Shown here: in pieces, positions 1-9,734 of the stretch
Position numbering within the stretch: position 1 is the stretch's first letter
Layout: the number at the start of each line of letters is the position of its first letter
Source of the DNA: a virus
Virus record (IMG/VR): IMGVR_UViG_3300046170_000229
Coordinates: 1-52,932 of that record
Reading direction: 5' to 3' (one strand)
Length of the DNA stretch: 52,932 nucleotides
Notes under the pieces: generated by a model
What the model was told of the DNA's origin: nothing
The model's database searches: none
The model's input: the letters and a program-made list of their open reading frames with translations, nothing else
Made by a program: the position numbers and the translations under genes

Positions 1-23
1 TAGCAGTAGAAGATTCAGGAGAT

Positions 24-617
24 ATGAATTTTTCCCCTACTGAACAACCTCAAGAAGAAATTACATATGAAACAGTCGAATTAGAAATGCAAGATTTTGA
101 AATAGATATTCCTGAGCCAGAGATAGTTGAAGTTGAGATACAAGCAGAAATTGAAATTGAACTAGAAATGAAAATGGAAGAAAGTATTGAAGTTGATGAT
201 GTAGAGGAAACTGTTAATGAGAAACCTACAGAAAAAGATACAACAGAAGTTAACAATGAAACAGATGAAAAACCTGTTGTGGAAGATAACGATAGTTCCG
301 AGCAGAAAGAAGTTAAAGAGTCTCAAGAAGAACCTGAACAAAAATCAGTAAAAGAACCTTCTGCAAAAGAAAAAGCTGCAACAAAGATAGTTAAAAAAAT
401 TAATGATAAAGAAAGATATGATGATGCAGCACAAATGAAAACTTTAATTGTAATGCAAATTTTAGGAAACACTAAAACATTTTTTGATACACAATCAACA
501 ATAGTAGATACTAATGTTAATGAGTATTTAAATAAAACAATAGAAGACCAATATGGACTTTTATTTCAATTAGCACAAGATGTAAGCATGGAGGATATGA
601 TTAATGCCCAGTATTGA
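24..617 (+). CDS. acidic protein, probably the C-terminal part of the gene cut at the right end of the window
   Basis: The predicted 197 residues are very acidic, with runs of Glu/Asp between about residues 5 and 120, and end in a more globular part of about 70 residues. The ATG at 24 has AGGAG only two bases upstream, too close for a normal start, and the frame is open back to position 3. The gene ending at 52932 is in the phase that joins this frame if one base (or 1+3n) is missing at the ends, and its last residues (FEFND) would be followed by LAVEDSGDMNF. I infer one secreted structural-type protein split by linearisation. Function unknown. Confidence 0.7.
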   Translation: MNFSPTEQPQEEITYETVELEMQDFEIDIPEPEIVEVEIQAEIEIELEMKMEESIEVDDVEETVNEKPTEKDTTEVNNETDEKPVVEDNDSSEQKEVKESQEEPEQKSVKEPSAKEKAATKIVKKINDKERYDDAAQMKTLIVMQILGNTKTFFDTQSTIVDTNVNEYLNKTIEDQYGLLFQLAQDVSMEDMINAQY

Positions 618-1065
618 GTATTCAGGTTTAAAGGTAAGTGGAGGTAAAGCCTTCGCTATACTTACTCTATTAGGTGCATTAGGTAGTGGTGCTTGGGCAG
701 TTTTTGAATTTTGGAAAGATTATCAAGATATGAAAGGTAAAATATTAGAATACACTGCTCCTGATTTATCACAATATGATGAGGGTATGGCAGTACTAAA
801 ATCAGAAGTAGATATGATACTTCAAGAAATAACCATAATATCTGATGTAGCCCGTGATATGCGTTCAGATATGAAGGCAGATTTAAGGCAGCAAAGTTCA
901 GATATCAGACATATAACTGAGATTGTAAATGATGTTGAAGATAGACAGAAAGCCGACACAAGAGAGATATTTGATGAGATTAAAATTATTGAAGATAATC
1001 TTAGTCTAGAATTAAACAAAGCTTTGAACAATCCTTTATCTGGAATGTCAGCAAAAAGTAAATAG
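604..1065 (+). CDS. membrane-anchored coiled-coil protein
   Basis: 153 residues. A hydrophobic helix spans about residues 16-34 (AFAILTLLGALGSGAWAVF), followed by a long charged helix rich in heptad-like I/L spacing to the C terminus. GGAGG lies nine bases before the ATG, and the gene overlaps the end of the upstream gene by 14 bases, so translation is probably coupled. The shape (one membrane segment plus coiled coil) is common among small phage structural or lysis-associated proteins. I do not recognise a family. Confidence 0.75.
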   Translation: MPSIEYSGLKVSGGKAFAILTLLGALGSGAWAVFEFWKDYQDMKGKILEYTAPDLSQYDEGMAVLKSEVDMILQEITIISDVARDMRSDMKADLRQQSSDIRHITEIVNDVEDRQKADTREIFDEIKIIEDNLSLELNKALNNPLSGMSAKSK

Positions 1066-1073
1066 GAGAACAT

Positions 1074-1361
1074 ATGTCTTTAAAAAAATTAGAAGATAGA
1101 GTAGAAGAACTTAGAAAAGAAAATAAAATCTTAAAGAAAGAATATAAAGAAATTGTAACACACAATAAATTTCTATTAGATAGATTAGAGCAGTGGGCAG
1201 AAAGAAACTTTCAAGAGAGACAGAAACGTATGAACATGACTGTTGATGAAGTGGTTGCCTTTAATAAAGATAAACATGATTATGCTAAAGATAAAGAACT
1301 TGCTAAGACATGGGAAAAGCAGGAAGAGCGTGTAGCACAAATGAAGGCATCAAACGGATGA
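1074..1361 (+). CDS. small coiled-coil protein
   Basis: 95 residues, almost entirely charged helix: an N-terminal heptad-rich segment (LKKLEDRVEELRKENKILKK), then a Trp-containing and Lys-rich tail. AGGAG precedes the ATG at good spacing. Its stop overlaps the start of the next gene (ATGA), showing translational coupling. No enzymatic motif is visible; probably a structural or assembly partner of its coiled-coil neighbours. Confidence 0.75.
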   Translation: MSLKKLEDRVEELRKENKILKKEYKEIVTHNKFLLDRLEQWAERNFQERQKRMNMTVDEVVAFNKDKHDYAKDKELAKTWEKQEERVAQMKASNG

Positions 1362-1558
1362 AATTAGATATGAAAACAATACTACCCTATCTAGTACTAT
1401 TGGTAACCATTGGTATGACATGGGGTATGTTTTCAGAAAGATTAGACGCAGTAGAACGTAAAGCAGATACTGTATCACAAATACAGCAAGACATAGCAGT
1501 AATAAAAGAAAAAATTATGTGGATGGAAGCATATATGATTAAAGGGAGTAAAAATTAA
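1358..1558 (+). CDS. small single-pass membrane protein with coiled coil
   Basis: 66 residues from the ATG at 1358. The open frame extends to 1310, but the ATGA overlap with the upstream stop makes 1358 the natural start. A hydrophobic segment (residues about 7-22, ILPYLVLLVTIGMTWG) is followed by a short coiled coil. The stop overlaps the next ATG by one base. It resembles the 604-1065 product in layout and could work with it in the envelope or in lysis. Function unknown. Confidence 0.7.
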   Translation: MKLDMKTILPYLVLLVTIGMTWGMFSERLDAVERKADTVSQIQQDIAVIKEKIMWMEAYMIKGSKN

Positions 1559-3054
1559 TGGCATATAAACCTTATGAAGATTTATCAGAACAACAAAAGC
1601 AATTATTTGCAGATGAAGGTTCATACAAATCTTTTATGGATACTACACAACCAGAACCTAAAGCAACAGGAACTACACGAGAACAGCAAGTAAGTGCTAT
1701 ACAACAAGCTTTACCTACAACCAGAACAGATACGTCTGCTTTAACACAAGCAACGACTGCTGCTCAAATGGTTCAGCCTACATTACCTAGTGGTACTTCT
1801 ATTACTCCTCAGCTACAACAAGCACAGACAGCAGAAATGCAGACAACTCCCGGAGTAACAACAACTGCACCTATTGCACAAGCTACTACTACAACAGCCC
1901 CCACTGTAACTGCAGCTACTCCTACAACTGCTGCTCAAGTTGCCCCTACAGACTTTTCAAAAACTTATCAAACTTATAATGCAACTTTAGGACAACCTGC
2001 ACAACAAATGACTGCCGCTACAGGAAGTGTTACACAACCTGCTATTGCAGCTACAATGAATATTGCAGATATACCTAAAGAGGCTACTGTTCTAGGGCAG
2101 TTAGAAAATATATCAAATGATGTTGTTCAAGCACAACAAGCAGGACAACCTTTACCTGTATTTGCTAGTGCTGCTCAAAGAGTAGCTGATGCTGCTATGG
2201 CAAAGAGAGGTTTAAGTTCTTCTAGTATTGCTGCTGAAGCTATTGCAAGAGGCGTTCTCGATGCATCTATTCCTATTGCTCAACAAGATGCTCAAACGTA
2301 TTCCCAAGTAGTATTTCAAAATTTGAATAATAGACAACAAGCGGCTGTTTTAAATGCTCAACAGTATTTTCAAATGGATATGGCAAACTTGTCTAATAAT
2401 CAACAGGCTAATTTACAAAATTCTCAGTACAGACAACAAAGTTTATTATCTGACCAAGCTGCTCAAAATGCTGCATCTCAATTTAATGCTGAAAGCCAAC
2501 AACAAACTGACCAATTCTTTGATAACTTACAGTCTCAAATTAAACAATATAATTCTAATGCTTATAATAGTATGGCACAGTTTAATACGTCAGAACAAAA
2601 CAGAATTTCTGCTTTAAATGCACAAAATAAAGCTGAAGTAGATAAAGCCAACGCAGAAAGAGAAACACAAATAAATCAATTTAACTCTACATTACAAGAT
2701 GCAAGAGATAAATTTAATGTAGAAAATCAACGTGTCATTGACCAATCAAATGTGACATGGAGAAGACAAATAAACACTGCAAATACAGCAGCAATTAACG
2801 CATCAAATCAAGCTAACGCAGCAAACTTATTAGGTATATCTAATTATGCTATGTCAGCTTTATGGCAACAATGGAGAGATGAAGCTTCTTGGGCTAATAC
2901 TTCTTCTGAAAATGCTTTAAATAGACAGCATAACTTAGCAGTTGCTGCTCTAGAAAGACAAGCCGCATTTGATTTAAATGATGATTCTCAAAAATCAAGA
3001 TTATATGAATTGATGGGTGAGTTTGCTGTTTCTGTTATTGCAGGAAAAATGTAG
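1558..3054 (+). CDS. Gln/Asn/Ala/Thr-rich structural protein, putative internal virion protein
   Basis: 498 residues. The first 160 or so are low complexity, rich in Thr, Ala, Gln and Pro. Residues about 165-450 form a long Q/N-rich helical region, ending in a short globular part (QWRDEASW, then YELMGEFAVSVIAG). No catalytic motif. The composition and position, a few genes before the 1389-residue protein, suggest a virion component such as an internal or ejection protein or a tail-associated helical protein. That assignment is inference. Confidence 0.6.
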   Translation: MAYKPYEDLSEQQKQLFADEGSYKSFMDTTQPEPKATGTTREQQVSAIQQALPTTRTDTSALTQATTAAQMVQPTLPSGTSITPQLQQAQTAEMQTTPGVTTTAPIAQATTTTAPTVTAATPTTAAQVAPTDFSKTYQTYNATLGQPAQQMTAATGSVTQPAIAATMNIADIPKEATVLGQLENISNDVVQAQQAGQPLPVFASAAQRVADAAMAKRGLSSSSIAAEAIARGVLDASIPIAQQDAQTYSQVVFQNLNNRQQAAVLNAQQYFQMDMANLSNNQQANLQNSQYRQQSLLSDQAAQNAASQFNAESQQQTDQFFDNLQSQIKQYNSNAYNSMAQFNTSEQNRISALNAQNKAEVDKANAERETQINQFNSTLQDARDKFNVENQRVIDQSNVTWRRQINTANTAAINASNQANAANLLGISNYAMSALWQQWRDEASWANTSSENALNRQHNLAVAALERQAAFDLNDDSQKSRLYELMGEFAVSVIAGKM

Positions 3055-3063
3055 GAGGAATTA

Positions 3064-3351
3064 ATGTTAGATTTTTTAGGTAGTATAGGCTCAAGTGTAG
3101 CCACCATATTTGGTGGAGATATAGGAAGTATGGTAAAAACAGGAGCAACCACAATGCTCAAAAACAGAATGGCAGGTGGAGGGTCAGACCAACCTAGTCT
3201 TCTAACTAAACCTCAATCTTTAGGAACGGATGAAATGCCTACTTATGCATTAGATGCCCCAAAGGAAACTAAAACCCCTGAAGTAGCCGACTACGAAAAC
3301 TTTTTAGCAGAGTGGACTGAGATTATGAGAAGATTTGCGAGGTATCAATAA
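3064..3351 (+). CDS. small hydrophobic/Gly-rich protein
   Basis: 95 residues with a weakly hydrophobic N-terminal half rich in Gly, Ser and Ile (MLDFLGSIGSSVATIFGG), then a polar tail ending EWTEIMRRFARYQ. TAGGAGG precedes the ATG. It sits between two putative virion genes and its stop overlaps the next start by one base, so it belongs to the same structural operon. Function unknown; a membrane-active ejection peptide is possible but unproven. Confidence 0.7.
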   Translation: MLDFLGSIGSSVATIFGGDIGSMVKTGATTMLKNRMAGGGSDQPSLLTKPQSLGTDEMPTYALDAPKETKTPEVADYENFLAEWTEIMRRFARYQ

Positions 3352-3851
3352 TGTCTAAGTATAATAATTTTGATGCACCTATTCCGGGGCAATCTTTAAC
3401 TGACACTCCCGGTAACTATCCTTGGGAACATTCTCCTAATGTTACTAGAGTAGAAGACGCTATGATGTACTTAACAGAAAGATTTACAGAAGAAGAAAAT
3501 GCACAAAATTTAGTAAGCATGTTAAAAGCAGGTGTACCTGTAGAAGCTATAGCTAGGGTTGTATTGTTTGCAGGATTTACAGAAGGTAAGTGGTCAGTTG
3601 ATTTGGCAATACTTATTGGAGAACCCTTAATGAAATTAATTGCAGCTATTGGTTCAAGACTAGGATTAAAAGAAATGTATATATCTATGAAACGTAAAAA
3701 GAAAACTAACGTAGGTGATGAAATGATAGTCAGAAATGAAGTTAGTAAATCTATGGAAGATATAGAAGAAGAGTTATCAGAGAAAGAAGATACAGAAGAA
3801 AAAGAACCTATGCCTATAGGTTTAATGTCTAAAGAAGAGGAGATAGAATAA
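3351..3851 (+). CDS. hypothetical structural-operon protein
   Basis: 166 residues. A soluble N-terminal half (PWEHSPNV motif near residues 24-31) is followed by a helical, moderately hydrophobic segment around residues 75-105 and a strongly acidic C-terminal tail rich in Glu. GAGG precedes the ATG. It overlaps both neighbours by single bases (TAATG-type junctions), typical of a tightly coupled late operon. No known family recognised. Confidence 0.7.
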   Translation: MSKYNNFDAPIPGQSLTDTPGNYPWEHSPNVTRVEDAMMYLTERFTEEENAQNLVSMLKAGVPVEAIARVVLFAGFTEGKWSVDLAILIGEPLMKLIAAIGSRLGLKEMYISMKRKKKTNVGDEMIVRNEVSKSMEDIEEELSEKEDTEEKEPMPIGLMSKEEEIE

Positions 3852-4894
3852 TGGCTAATTTTTTAACTAGTTTTGCAACAGGTGGATTAAAAGCAGGAAT
3901 AAATCAAATGAATAGAGTAGTAGAAGAAAGAGGAGAAATTCTTGATAATTTAAGACCCTCTGTGCAAGAAAAATTTAGTTTACTAAATGATAATACTAAA
4001 AAATATTCTGATATTTATAAGAAAGTTTCTAAATTTGATGGTGGTCAAACAGCGTTTAATTATTTCTTTGATAGGGGAGATATAGATACTTCTTTGTCTA
4101 CCGATGAAGCTACAAAAGCTATTATGGATAATGCTAGTATGATTCCTCAAGACTATATTGCAGGTGATACCATCTCAGGTCAAGAAAGAATATCTAAAAT
4201 GTATGAAGGTGGTGTAGATAGTATTAATAATTATATTACAGATGTAGGAACTAAGCATAAGTTAGGTACTAGAACATCTGATTTACTTTTAAAAGAAGGT
4301 AATCCTGCATTAGCAGGTGCTAGTCCTACCGATGTTTTAGAGCAACAATTAAAAGTTCCTGTAAACTCTATGCAATATGCTCCGGGAGTATTAGGTGGTA
4401 CTCCTAGTGATAGAAAAAACGATTTACTATTACGTGCTACTGTTATTAATGCATATACAATGAAGAATTTAAATAGACCTGCAACAACAGAAGAATTAAT
4501 GAATAATGAAATAGCAGATGCAGCAGGTACTTATGCTATACAACCTCAAGAAATGTCATTGTATAATGATGCTATTGGTGAAAAAGATGTTAGGAATAAT
4601 ATGTTAGTTGAATTATTTAAAGGCTATATGCAAAATGAAGCTATCATATCTAATTTTAAAACAGACCAAGATTTAAGTGATGAAGAAAACTTAGCAAATC
4701 AAATAAATAATTTTCAGAATATATATAATAATTTGATAGGACCACTACTAACACCTTCTGCAGGTAACGCAGAAACACAAGCTAATAATTATGTAGCTAT
4801 GTTACAGTCTAGACTCTTAGAAACAGAAGAAGGTTCTGAAAAAGAAGCTGAAGTGTTAAAAGAAATAGAAGAATACTTCCAGTCAAATAGTTAA
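3851..4894 (+). CDS. putative internal virion/structural protein
   Basis: 347 residues, mostly helical, no signal peptide and no catalytic motif. GAGGAG lies upstream of the ATG. Placed directly before the 1389-residue protein and separated from it by two bases, it has the position that core or ejection proteins occupy in podoviruses. Assignment is from context only. Confidence 0.65.
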   Translation: MANFLTSFATGGLKAGINQMNRVVEERGEILDNLRPSVQEKFSLLNDNTKKYSDIYKKVSKFDGGQTAFNYFFDRGDIDTSLSTDEATKAIMDNASMIPQDYIAGDTISGQERISKMYEGGVDSINNYITDVGTKHKLGTRTSDLLLKEGNPALAGASPTDVLEQQLKVPVNSMQYAPGVLGGTPSDRKNDLLLRATVINAYTMKNLNRPATTEELMNNEIADAAGTYAIQPQEMSLYNDAIGEKDVRNNMLVELFKGYMQNEAIISNFKTDQDLSDEENLANQINNFQNIYNNLIGPLLTPSAGNAETQANNYVAMLQSRLLETEEGSEKEAEVLKEIEEYFQSNS

Positions 4895-4896
4895 AA

Positions 4897-7800
4897 ATGG
4901 ATAGAACACAAGCTTTAAAAGCTTTAGAATCTGCTAAAGCAGTAAAAACTCCTATTACAGAAATAAAAGATAGCAGTCTTGATAGAAATACAGCTTTAGA
5001 ATTACTAGACTCACAACAAAAAGAAGTTGTTACAGATTCTATTGGTATAACTAGAAAAGACGCACTTGAGGCAATTGAATCTTATAATAAAGGTAACCCT
5101 CAACAATATGACTTATCTAATGGTACTGCTAATGTACCAACTCAAGAATACTTAAAAGTATTTACTCCTGAAGTAGATGATATTCTTTCATCTAATGCCT
5201 TCACTGATGAAGGCTTACTCAAACCTATTAGAAGTTTAAAATATGGTTATCTACAATCATCATCAAACTTATATAATATCTTATCTAATATCCCCGGTGG
5301 CGTAAACAGATTTAAAAACTTTATGACAGGACAGACTAGTAAAAGTCCTGAAGAACTTCTTATGTCTGACGACAGAACTGACCAATTAAATTTAATGGAA
5401 CAGGCAGAGAAATATTTAAAGACTATAGCTTATGATGTTGCTCCTAAAGGAATAACAGATGATAGACTTATTGATAAAATATATCAAGGCGTTGGGGCAA
5501 CCCCCGTGACAGTGGCTCAGTACATTCCCGCAACTAGAGCAGCAGGTGTTTTAGCAAAACCCCTTTCTAAAATAACTCCCACAAAACTTAAAAAATTAAA
5601 TGATAAATACTTTAATTTAGTTAATCCTACATCTATGGGATTGGCTGCAACTGATGTATTAGCTACCTCTGACCAAGGTTTTGGTGATGCTTCTATTGCA
5701 GGTATAAAAGGTTTAATCCTTGGTAATGCTTTAAAAGGTACAGAAGGATTAAATGTAAATGCTAGAATTACAACTTTAGGAACTTTAGGTTTTGCATCAA
5801 CAGAAGGTTCGTTTGATGATAGAGTATCGGGTGCGGTGACCTTTGGATTACTAGGTGGTTTTGGAAGACTGGAAGGTAGGACATTAAAAGAAATAAATAG
5901 AGATTTTAAAGATACTTATGAATTTAGAAAAGGTGTTTTAGAAAATAGATATAATAAAGAATATATAGAGACTTCTGAAAAGTTTAAAGTCCAAGAAGAA
6001 AAAGAACAAGCTAAGATGATGGACTATTTAGACAAAGTAGACACATTAACTCAACAAAAATCTATAGCTGAGAAAGCATTAGAAAAAGGTGAAAAAAGTA
6101 TCAGCCAAAAAGGTATTGATGATATTCAAAAAAGTATTGATAAGTATAATACTTTATTAGAAAGAGAAATTAAGAAAAATAAAATAACTAAACCTTATTT
6201 TGATGCTATAACAGCAGAAAAAATGGATATTAGAAATGCTGTAGAAGTATTTAAAGATTTATTTTATACAGTAAAAGATGGTAAAAATTTAAAAACAAAA
6301 AAGAAATATAAAGATATAGATGATGGAACTATATCTTCCATAGCAGGTAAATATTTATTACCTCCTAAGTTTATGAAGAATCATCCACTTCCTAAATACA
6401 TAGCAGATAGAGTATCTTTGTCAAAATTGAATGGTAGTTTACGATTTAATGATTTAATAAAATCGGACAAAGTAAATGATGTCAAATACAAATATGAAGG
6501 TGATGTTGCAAGTAGATTTAGTTTTGTTCCGGGAATGAAATCTACAAAAATTAAAGCAGACCCTAATTCTTACGAAGGCACATTAAAAAATATAACATCA
6601 AAAGAAGCTTATGGTGTCATGGAAGCAATGATAAAAATAGAACAACGTTACGTTGATTTTATTAATGCAAAGAAAAAAGATAAAGCAAAAATGAAATATT
6701 TCTTTGATAAGAAAGGTAATGCGAAAGTAAATTTAGTAGAAAAAGAATATGGCTTAAACGAAAATCAAATGAAACATTATCTTGCTAAAAGATATGCATA
6801 TGATTTAGCACATAAAGATTTGATAGCTACCCTAACAGAATCAGGTGCTAAGACTAACATCCCTAAAAGTTTACCTAACTTTATGGTACACGCTTTTCCG
6901 GGAGAGTACAGAGTGTATGCTAAAAAAGAAACTAAGAAAGGTGATGTTACAATACAAACTTATGGTGTTGAAAGTTCTAAACAAGCTAAACAATTAATAG
7001 AAAAATTAAAAGAGAAAGACGCAGATTTAAATTATAACTTTAACAAAAGAGATATGCCTTCAGACAGAAGAGCAATAGACCAATTCTCTGAAGTTTTTGG
7101 ATATATAAAAAATGATAGTAAAGCAACTGCAGCATTAGATACGGCTTATCGAGAATTTTTATTAAAAAATTTACCTAAACATTTTATGAAAAGAAAGAAA
7201 GACAGGTATATTACAGGTTTTGCAGGTACTAATCCTTTTAAATCAGACGTAAAAAATGTAGAAGAATTTCATCGAGCAGAGATACAGTATTTTGATGGTA
7301 TTACTCAAGCTATTGAAAAAATAAAATTTGATAGAGATGTTAATTTTGTTTTAAATCATCAAGGTAAAGCTAAAAATCTTTACCCTAATGCAGTTGCTCT
7401 ATCTAAGGCAGTAATTAATAATGCATTTGGAAGAGAAAATAATAAATTTACTAGAAATGTAGATAAGTTAATTGAAAACTATACCCCATTTGAATCAGCA
7501 GGTAAATTTTTCGATGGTGTAAATAGATTTACTTTAGTATCTAAACTACTAGCTTACAACGTAAGATTTGGAACAGCTTCATTTTTACAACCTTATCAAA
7601 TGGTCATACCTAGATTAAGAAGGTTAAATGATTTAGGAATAACAACTGAAAATCCTTGGAACTCTTTATTCCAAGCATATAGAGATATGTTTTTACCAAG
7701 CAAAGAAGCGAAGCAAGTAATAAAATATTTTGCAGAAGAAGGTGGATTAGCTAGTGCAAAGTTTCTAGATGAATTTAATAGTGTAGATTTTTTAGGAAAA

Positions 7801-9066
7801 ATACAAGTATCTACAAAAGATGTATTATCTAAAAAAGGTAAAAAGAAAATAGGTAAAGGTAGGGTTATAGAAGTTTTATCAGGTAAAAAAATAGCTGCAC
7901 ATATAGAAATGTATTCTCGTACTATTGCAGGTCTGATGTTTTATAACCATCTTAAAAAAGCAGGATATGATACTAAGTCTGCAATGAAAAATGCTGCTTA
8001 CCAAGCTAATAACGCAATGGTTGAATATGATGCAGAAGTAAGACCTCTTCTATATGGACCTGAAACAGGGCTAGGTTATATAGGTAAGAGTGCAGGTTTA
8101 TTTAAAACATTTCAACATAACTATTTAGCACAAATGATAGAGTATGTAAAAACAACGAAACAAACAGGTAAGGTATCTGGACTACAAGGATTTATAGGTA
8201 GTATGATTATGTATAGTGGTTTGTTAGGGGTTGTAGGTATAGGTGCTGCTGACCAACTAATAAGAGGTTATAATGCAGTAACTGGTTCTAATAATAGAGA
8301 TATGACTACATTTTTAATGGACCAAGGATTTCCTGATTGGGCTTTATTTGGCGGTGTATCTGGAGTAGCAGATGTTAATATATCTATAACAACAGCAGCA
8401 CCGGGGTTAGCCTCAGACCAATTGATAAGTTTTCCGGGATTTGAATATGTTGGAGGTATAGGAAAAGAGATGCTTGTTCTAGCAAATAAAGCAAGGTTAC
8501 AGATGCAAACAGATGGAATGTTAACACCTAAAGATTTTCTTATTCCCCTAAGAGCAGCAGCACCTAACTCATTACATGGTATTATAGAATTATATTATAA
8601 TTCTCTTGCTCAAGGAAAACCTATGATAAGTTTTTTAAATACAGAAGGTGAAGAAAAAACTATATTTTTAGACGCAAAGAAAAATTTAAGAGCCTATCCC
8701 CCAAGAGAAGCATTAGATTGGTATAAAAAAATATTTTTAACAGCTACTAGTGTGGATGAAGCTAGAAATTTAAAAGCTTTATTTCACTATAGTAGATATA
8801 AAACACAGTCAGAAAAAGTGGATGATAAATATGTAGCTATGGCAGTATCTACATTTTTAAGTTCAGGAGGAGAATTTATTCCTCAGTCTTACTATGACAT
8901 AATGGCTAGTGAAGGGCTAACAAAAAAACAAGCAGATGATAAAATTATTAATAAATTAAAATCATTAAAAGAAACAAGTCTAGATAAATTTTTAAAGCAA
9001 AAACCTTCAAGTGTAAAAGCTATAGAGGAAGTAGAAATGCTAGAAAGAATGTTAGGTAATCAGTGA
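4897..9066 (+). CDS. giant 1389-residue protein, probable internal virion (ejection) protein
   Basis: Largest gene of the window. The N terminus carries three copies of a short helix motif (DRTQALKALES at 2-12, DRNTALELLDS at about 28-38, TRKDALEAIES at about 51-61). A long Lys-rich helical middle follows. The C-terminal third has a conserved-looking block ending in FKTFQHNYLAQMIEYVK, then hydrophobic segments at about residues 1095-1122. This plan (helical, very long, membrane-interacting C-terminal third) matches podoviral ejection proteins, and the C-terminal block resembles a large-polyvalent-protein-associated domain, but I cannot verify the family. It directly precedes the lysis genes. 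Confidence 0.7.
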   Translation: MDRTQALKALESAKAVKTPITEIKDSSLDRNTALELLDSQQKEVVTDSIGITRKDALEAIESYNKGNPQQYDLSNGTANVPTQEYLKVFTPEVDDILSSNAFTDEGLLKPIRSLKYGYLQSSSNLYNILSNIPGGVNRFKNFMTGQTSKSPEELLMSDDRTDQLNLMEQAEKYLKTIAYDVAPKGITDDRLIDKIYQGVGATPVTVAQYIPATRAAGVLAKPLSKITPTKLKKLNDKYFNLVNPTSMGLAATDVLATSDQGFGDASIAGIKGLILGNALKGTEGLNVNARITTLGTLGFASTEGSFDDRVSGAVTFGLLGGFGRLEGRTLKEINRDFKDTYEFRKGVLENRYNKEYIETSEKFKVQEEKEQAKMMDYLDKVDTLTQQKSIAEKALEKGEKSISQKGIDDIQKSIDKYNTLLEREIKKNKITKPYFDAITAEKMDIRNAVEVFKDLFYTVKDGKNLKTKKKYKDIDDGTISSIAGKYLLPPKFMKNHPLPKYIADRVSLSKLNGSLRFNDLIKSDKVNDVKYKYEGDVASRFSFVPGMKSTKIKADPNSYEGTLKNITSKEAYGVMEAMIKIEQRYVDFINAKKKDKAKMKYFFDKKGNAKVNLVEKEYGLNENQMKHYLAKRYAYDLAHKDLIATLTESGAKTNIPKSLPNFMVHAFPGEYRVYAKKETKKGDVTIQTYGVESSKQAKQLIEKLKEKDADLNYNFNKRDMPSDRRAIDQFSEVFGYIKNDSKATAALDTAYREFLLKNLPKHFMKRKKDRYITGFAGTNPFKSDVKNVEEFHRAEIQYFDGITQAIEKIKFDRDVNFVLNHQGKAKNLYPNAVALSKAVINNAFGRENNKFTRNVDKLIENYTPFESAGKFFDGVNRFTLVSKLLAYNVRFGTASFLQPYQMVIPRLRRLNDLGITTENPWNSLFQAYRDMFLPSKEAKQVIKYFAEEGGLASAKFLDEFNSVDFLGKIQVSTKDVLSKKGKKKIGKGRVIEVLSGKKIAAHIEMYSRTIAGLMFYNHLKKAGYDTKSAMKNAAYQANNAMVEYDAEVRPLLYGPETGLGYIGKSAGLFKTFQHNYLAQMIEYVKTTKQTGKVSGLQGFIGSMIMYSGLLGVVGIGAADQLIRGYNAVTGSNNRDMTTFLMDQGFPDWALFGGVSGVADVNISITTAAPGLASDQLISFPGFEYVGGIGKEMLVLANKARLQMQTDGMLTPKDFLIPLRAAAPNSLHGIIELYYNSLAQGKPMISFLNTEGEEKTIFLDAKKNLRAYPPREALDWYKKIFLTATSVDEARNLKALFHYSRYKTQSEKVDDKYVAMAVSTFLSSGGEFIPQSYYDIMASEGLTKKQADDKIINKLKSLKETSLDKFLKQKPSSVKAIEEVEMLERMLGNQ

Positions 9067-9314
9067 AATTTGTTTTAGTACTTATTGTATTCTTTGTAGG
9101 AGAAAATAATCCTAATATGTACAGATATATCTATGTAGATTTTATAGATGAAAATACTTGTTTATTATTTAAAGAACAACAAGGAAAACTATTACAAGAA
9201 AGTATTAGTAATCAATTCAAACATAAAGACATTGACTATCAAGAAATTCAATGTTGGACACTAGAACAGTGGATAAAAGAAGATAAAAGAAGAAGAAGAG
9301 GAGTAGAAGCATAA
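9063..9314 (+). CDS. small protein with N-terminal hydrophobic anchor, possible lysis accessory
   Basis: 83 residues from a GTG overlapping the upstream stop (GTGA). Residues 2-14 are hydrophobic (KFVLVLIVFFVGE), followed by a polar domain with two Cys and a very basic C-terminal stretch (KEDKRRRRGVEA). It lies immediately before the holin-like and lysozyme genes, so a spanin-like or lysis-accessory role is conceivable, but no lipobox or clear spanin architecture is visible. Confidence 0.65.
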   Translation: MKFVLVLIVFFVGENNPNMYRYIYVDFIDENTCLLFKEQQGKLLQESISNQFKHKDIDYQEIQCWTLEQWIKEDKRRRRGVEA

Positions 9315-9709
9315 TGTTAAATATGTTATTAGGTCCTATTACTACTATAATGGGAGATACAATTAAAGGGTTTGTAGCGACTAAGAAAGCTAAAGCAGAC
9401 CTAGCACTAACGGAAATTAAAGCACAGAAATCACTTAAAGAACAGCAAATAGCAGGGAAAATTGGTTGGGAGGCTTCGGCTGTTGACCAAATGAAAGGGT
9501 CGTGGAAAGATGAGGTAATTTTACTAGCCTTATTAATTCCTGCGGTACTAGTATTCATACCCGGATGGACACCTCATATTAAAGCAGGGTTTGAAGCCCT
9601 ACACTCATTGCCTGATTACTATAAACATCTTTTATACATAGCTTGTTCAGCAAGTTTTGGTATTAAAGGTGCTAAAGGTGCTATGGGGCTTATTACAAAA
9701 AAGAAATAA
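9314..9709 (+). CDS. putative holin (two membrane segments)
   Basis: 131 residues. An amphipathic N terminus with the Lys/Ala-rich helix AKADLALTEIKAQKS is followed by the WKDE segment (residues 64-67) and two hydrophobic stretches at about 68-83 and 106-117, ending in a KKK tail. This layout recurs in holin-like proteins of marine podoviruses. GAGGAG precedes the start, and the next gene is a lysozyme with a 25-base gap, so the pair forms a lysis cassette. Holin function is inferred from topology and context. Confidence 0.65.
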   Translation: MLNMLLGPITTIMGDTIKGFVATKKAKADLALTEIKAQKSLKEQQIAGKIGWEASAVDQMKGSWKDEVILLALLIPAVLVFIPGWTPHIKAGFEALHSLPDYYKHLLYIACSASFGIKGAKGAMGLITKKK

Positions 9710-9734
9710 TTTAACTAAAGTTATAGGAGAAATA

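Noticed and set aside
9657-9734. N-terminal extension of lysozyme
   Set aside because: Overlaps the holin-like gene; ATG at 9735 has AGGAGA and gives the correct lysozyme spacing.
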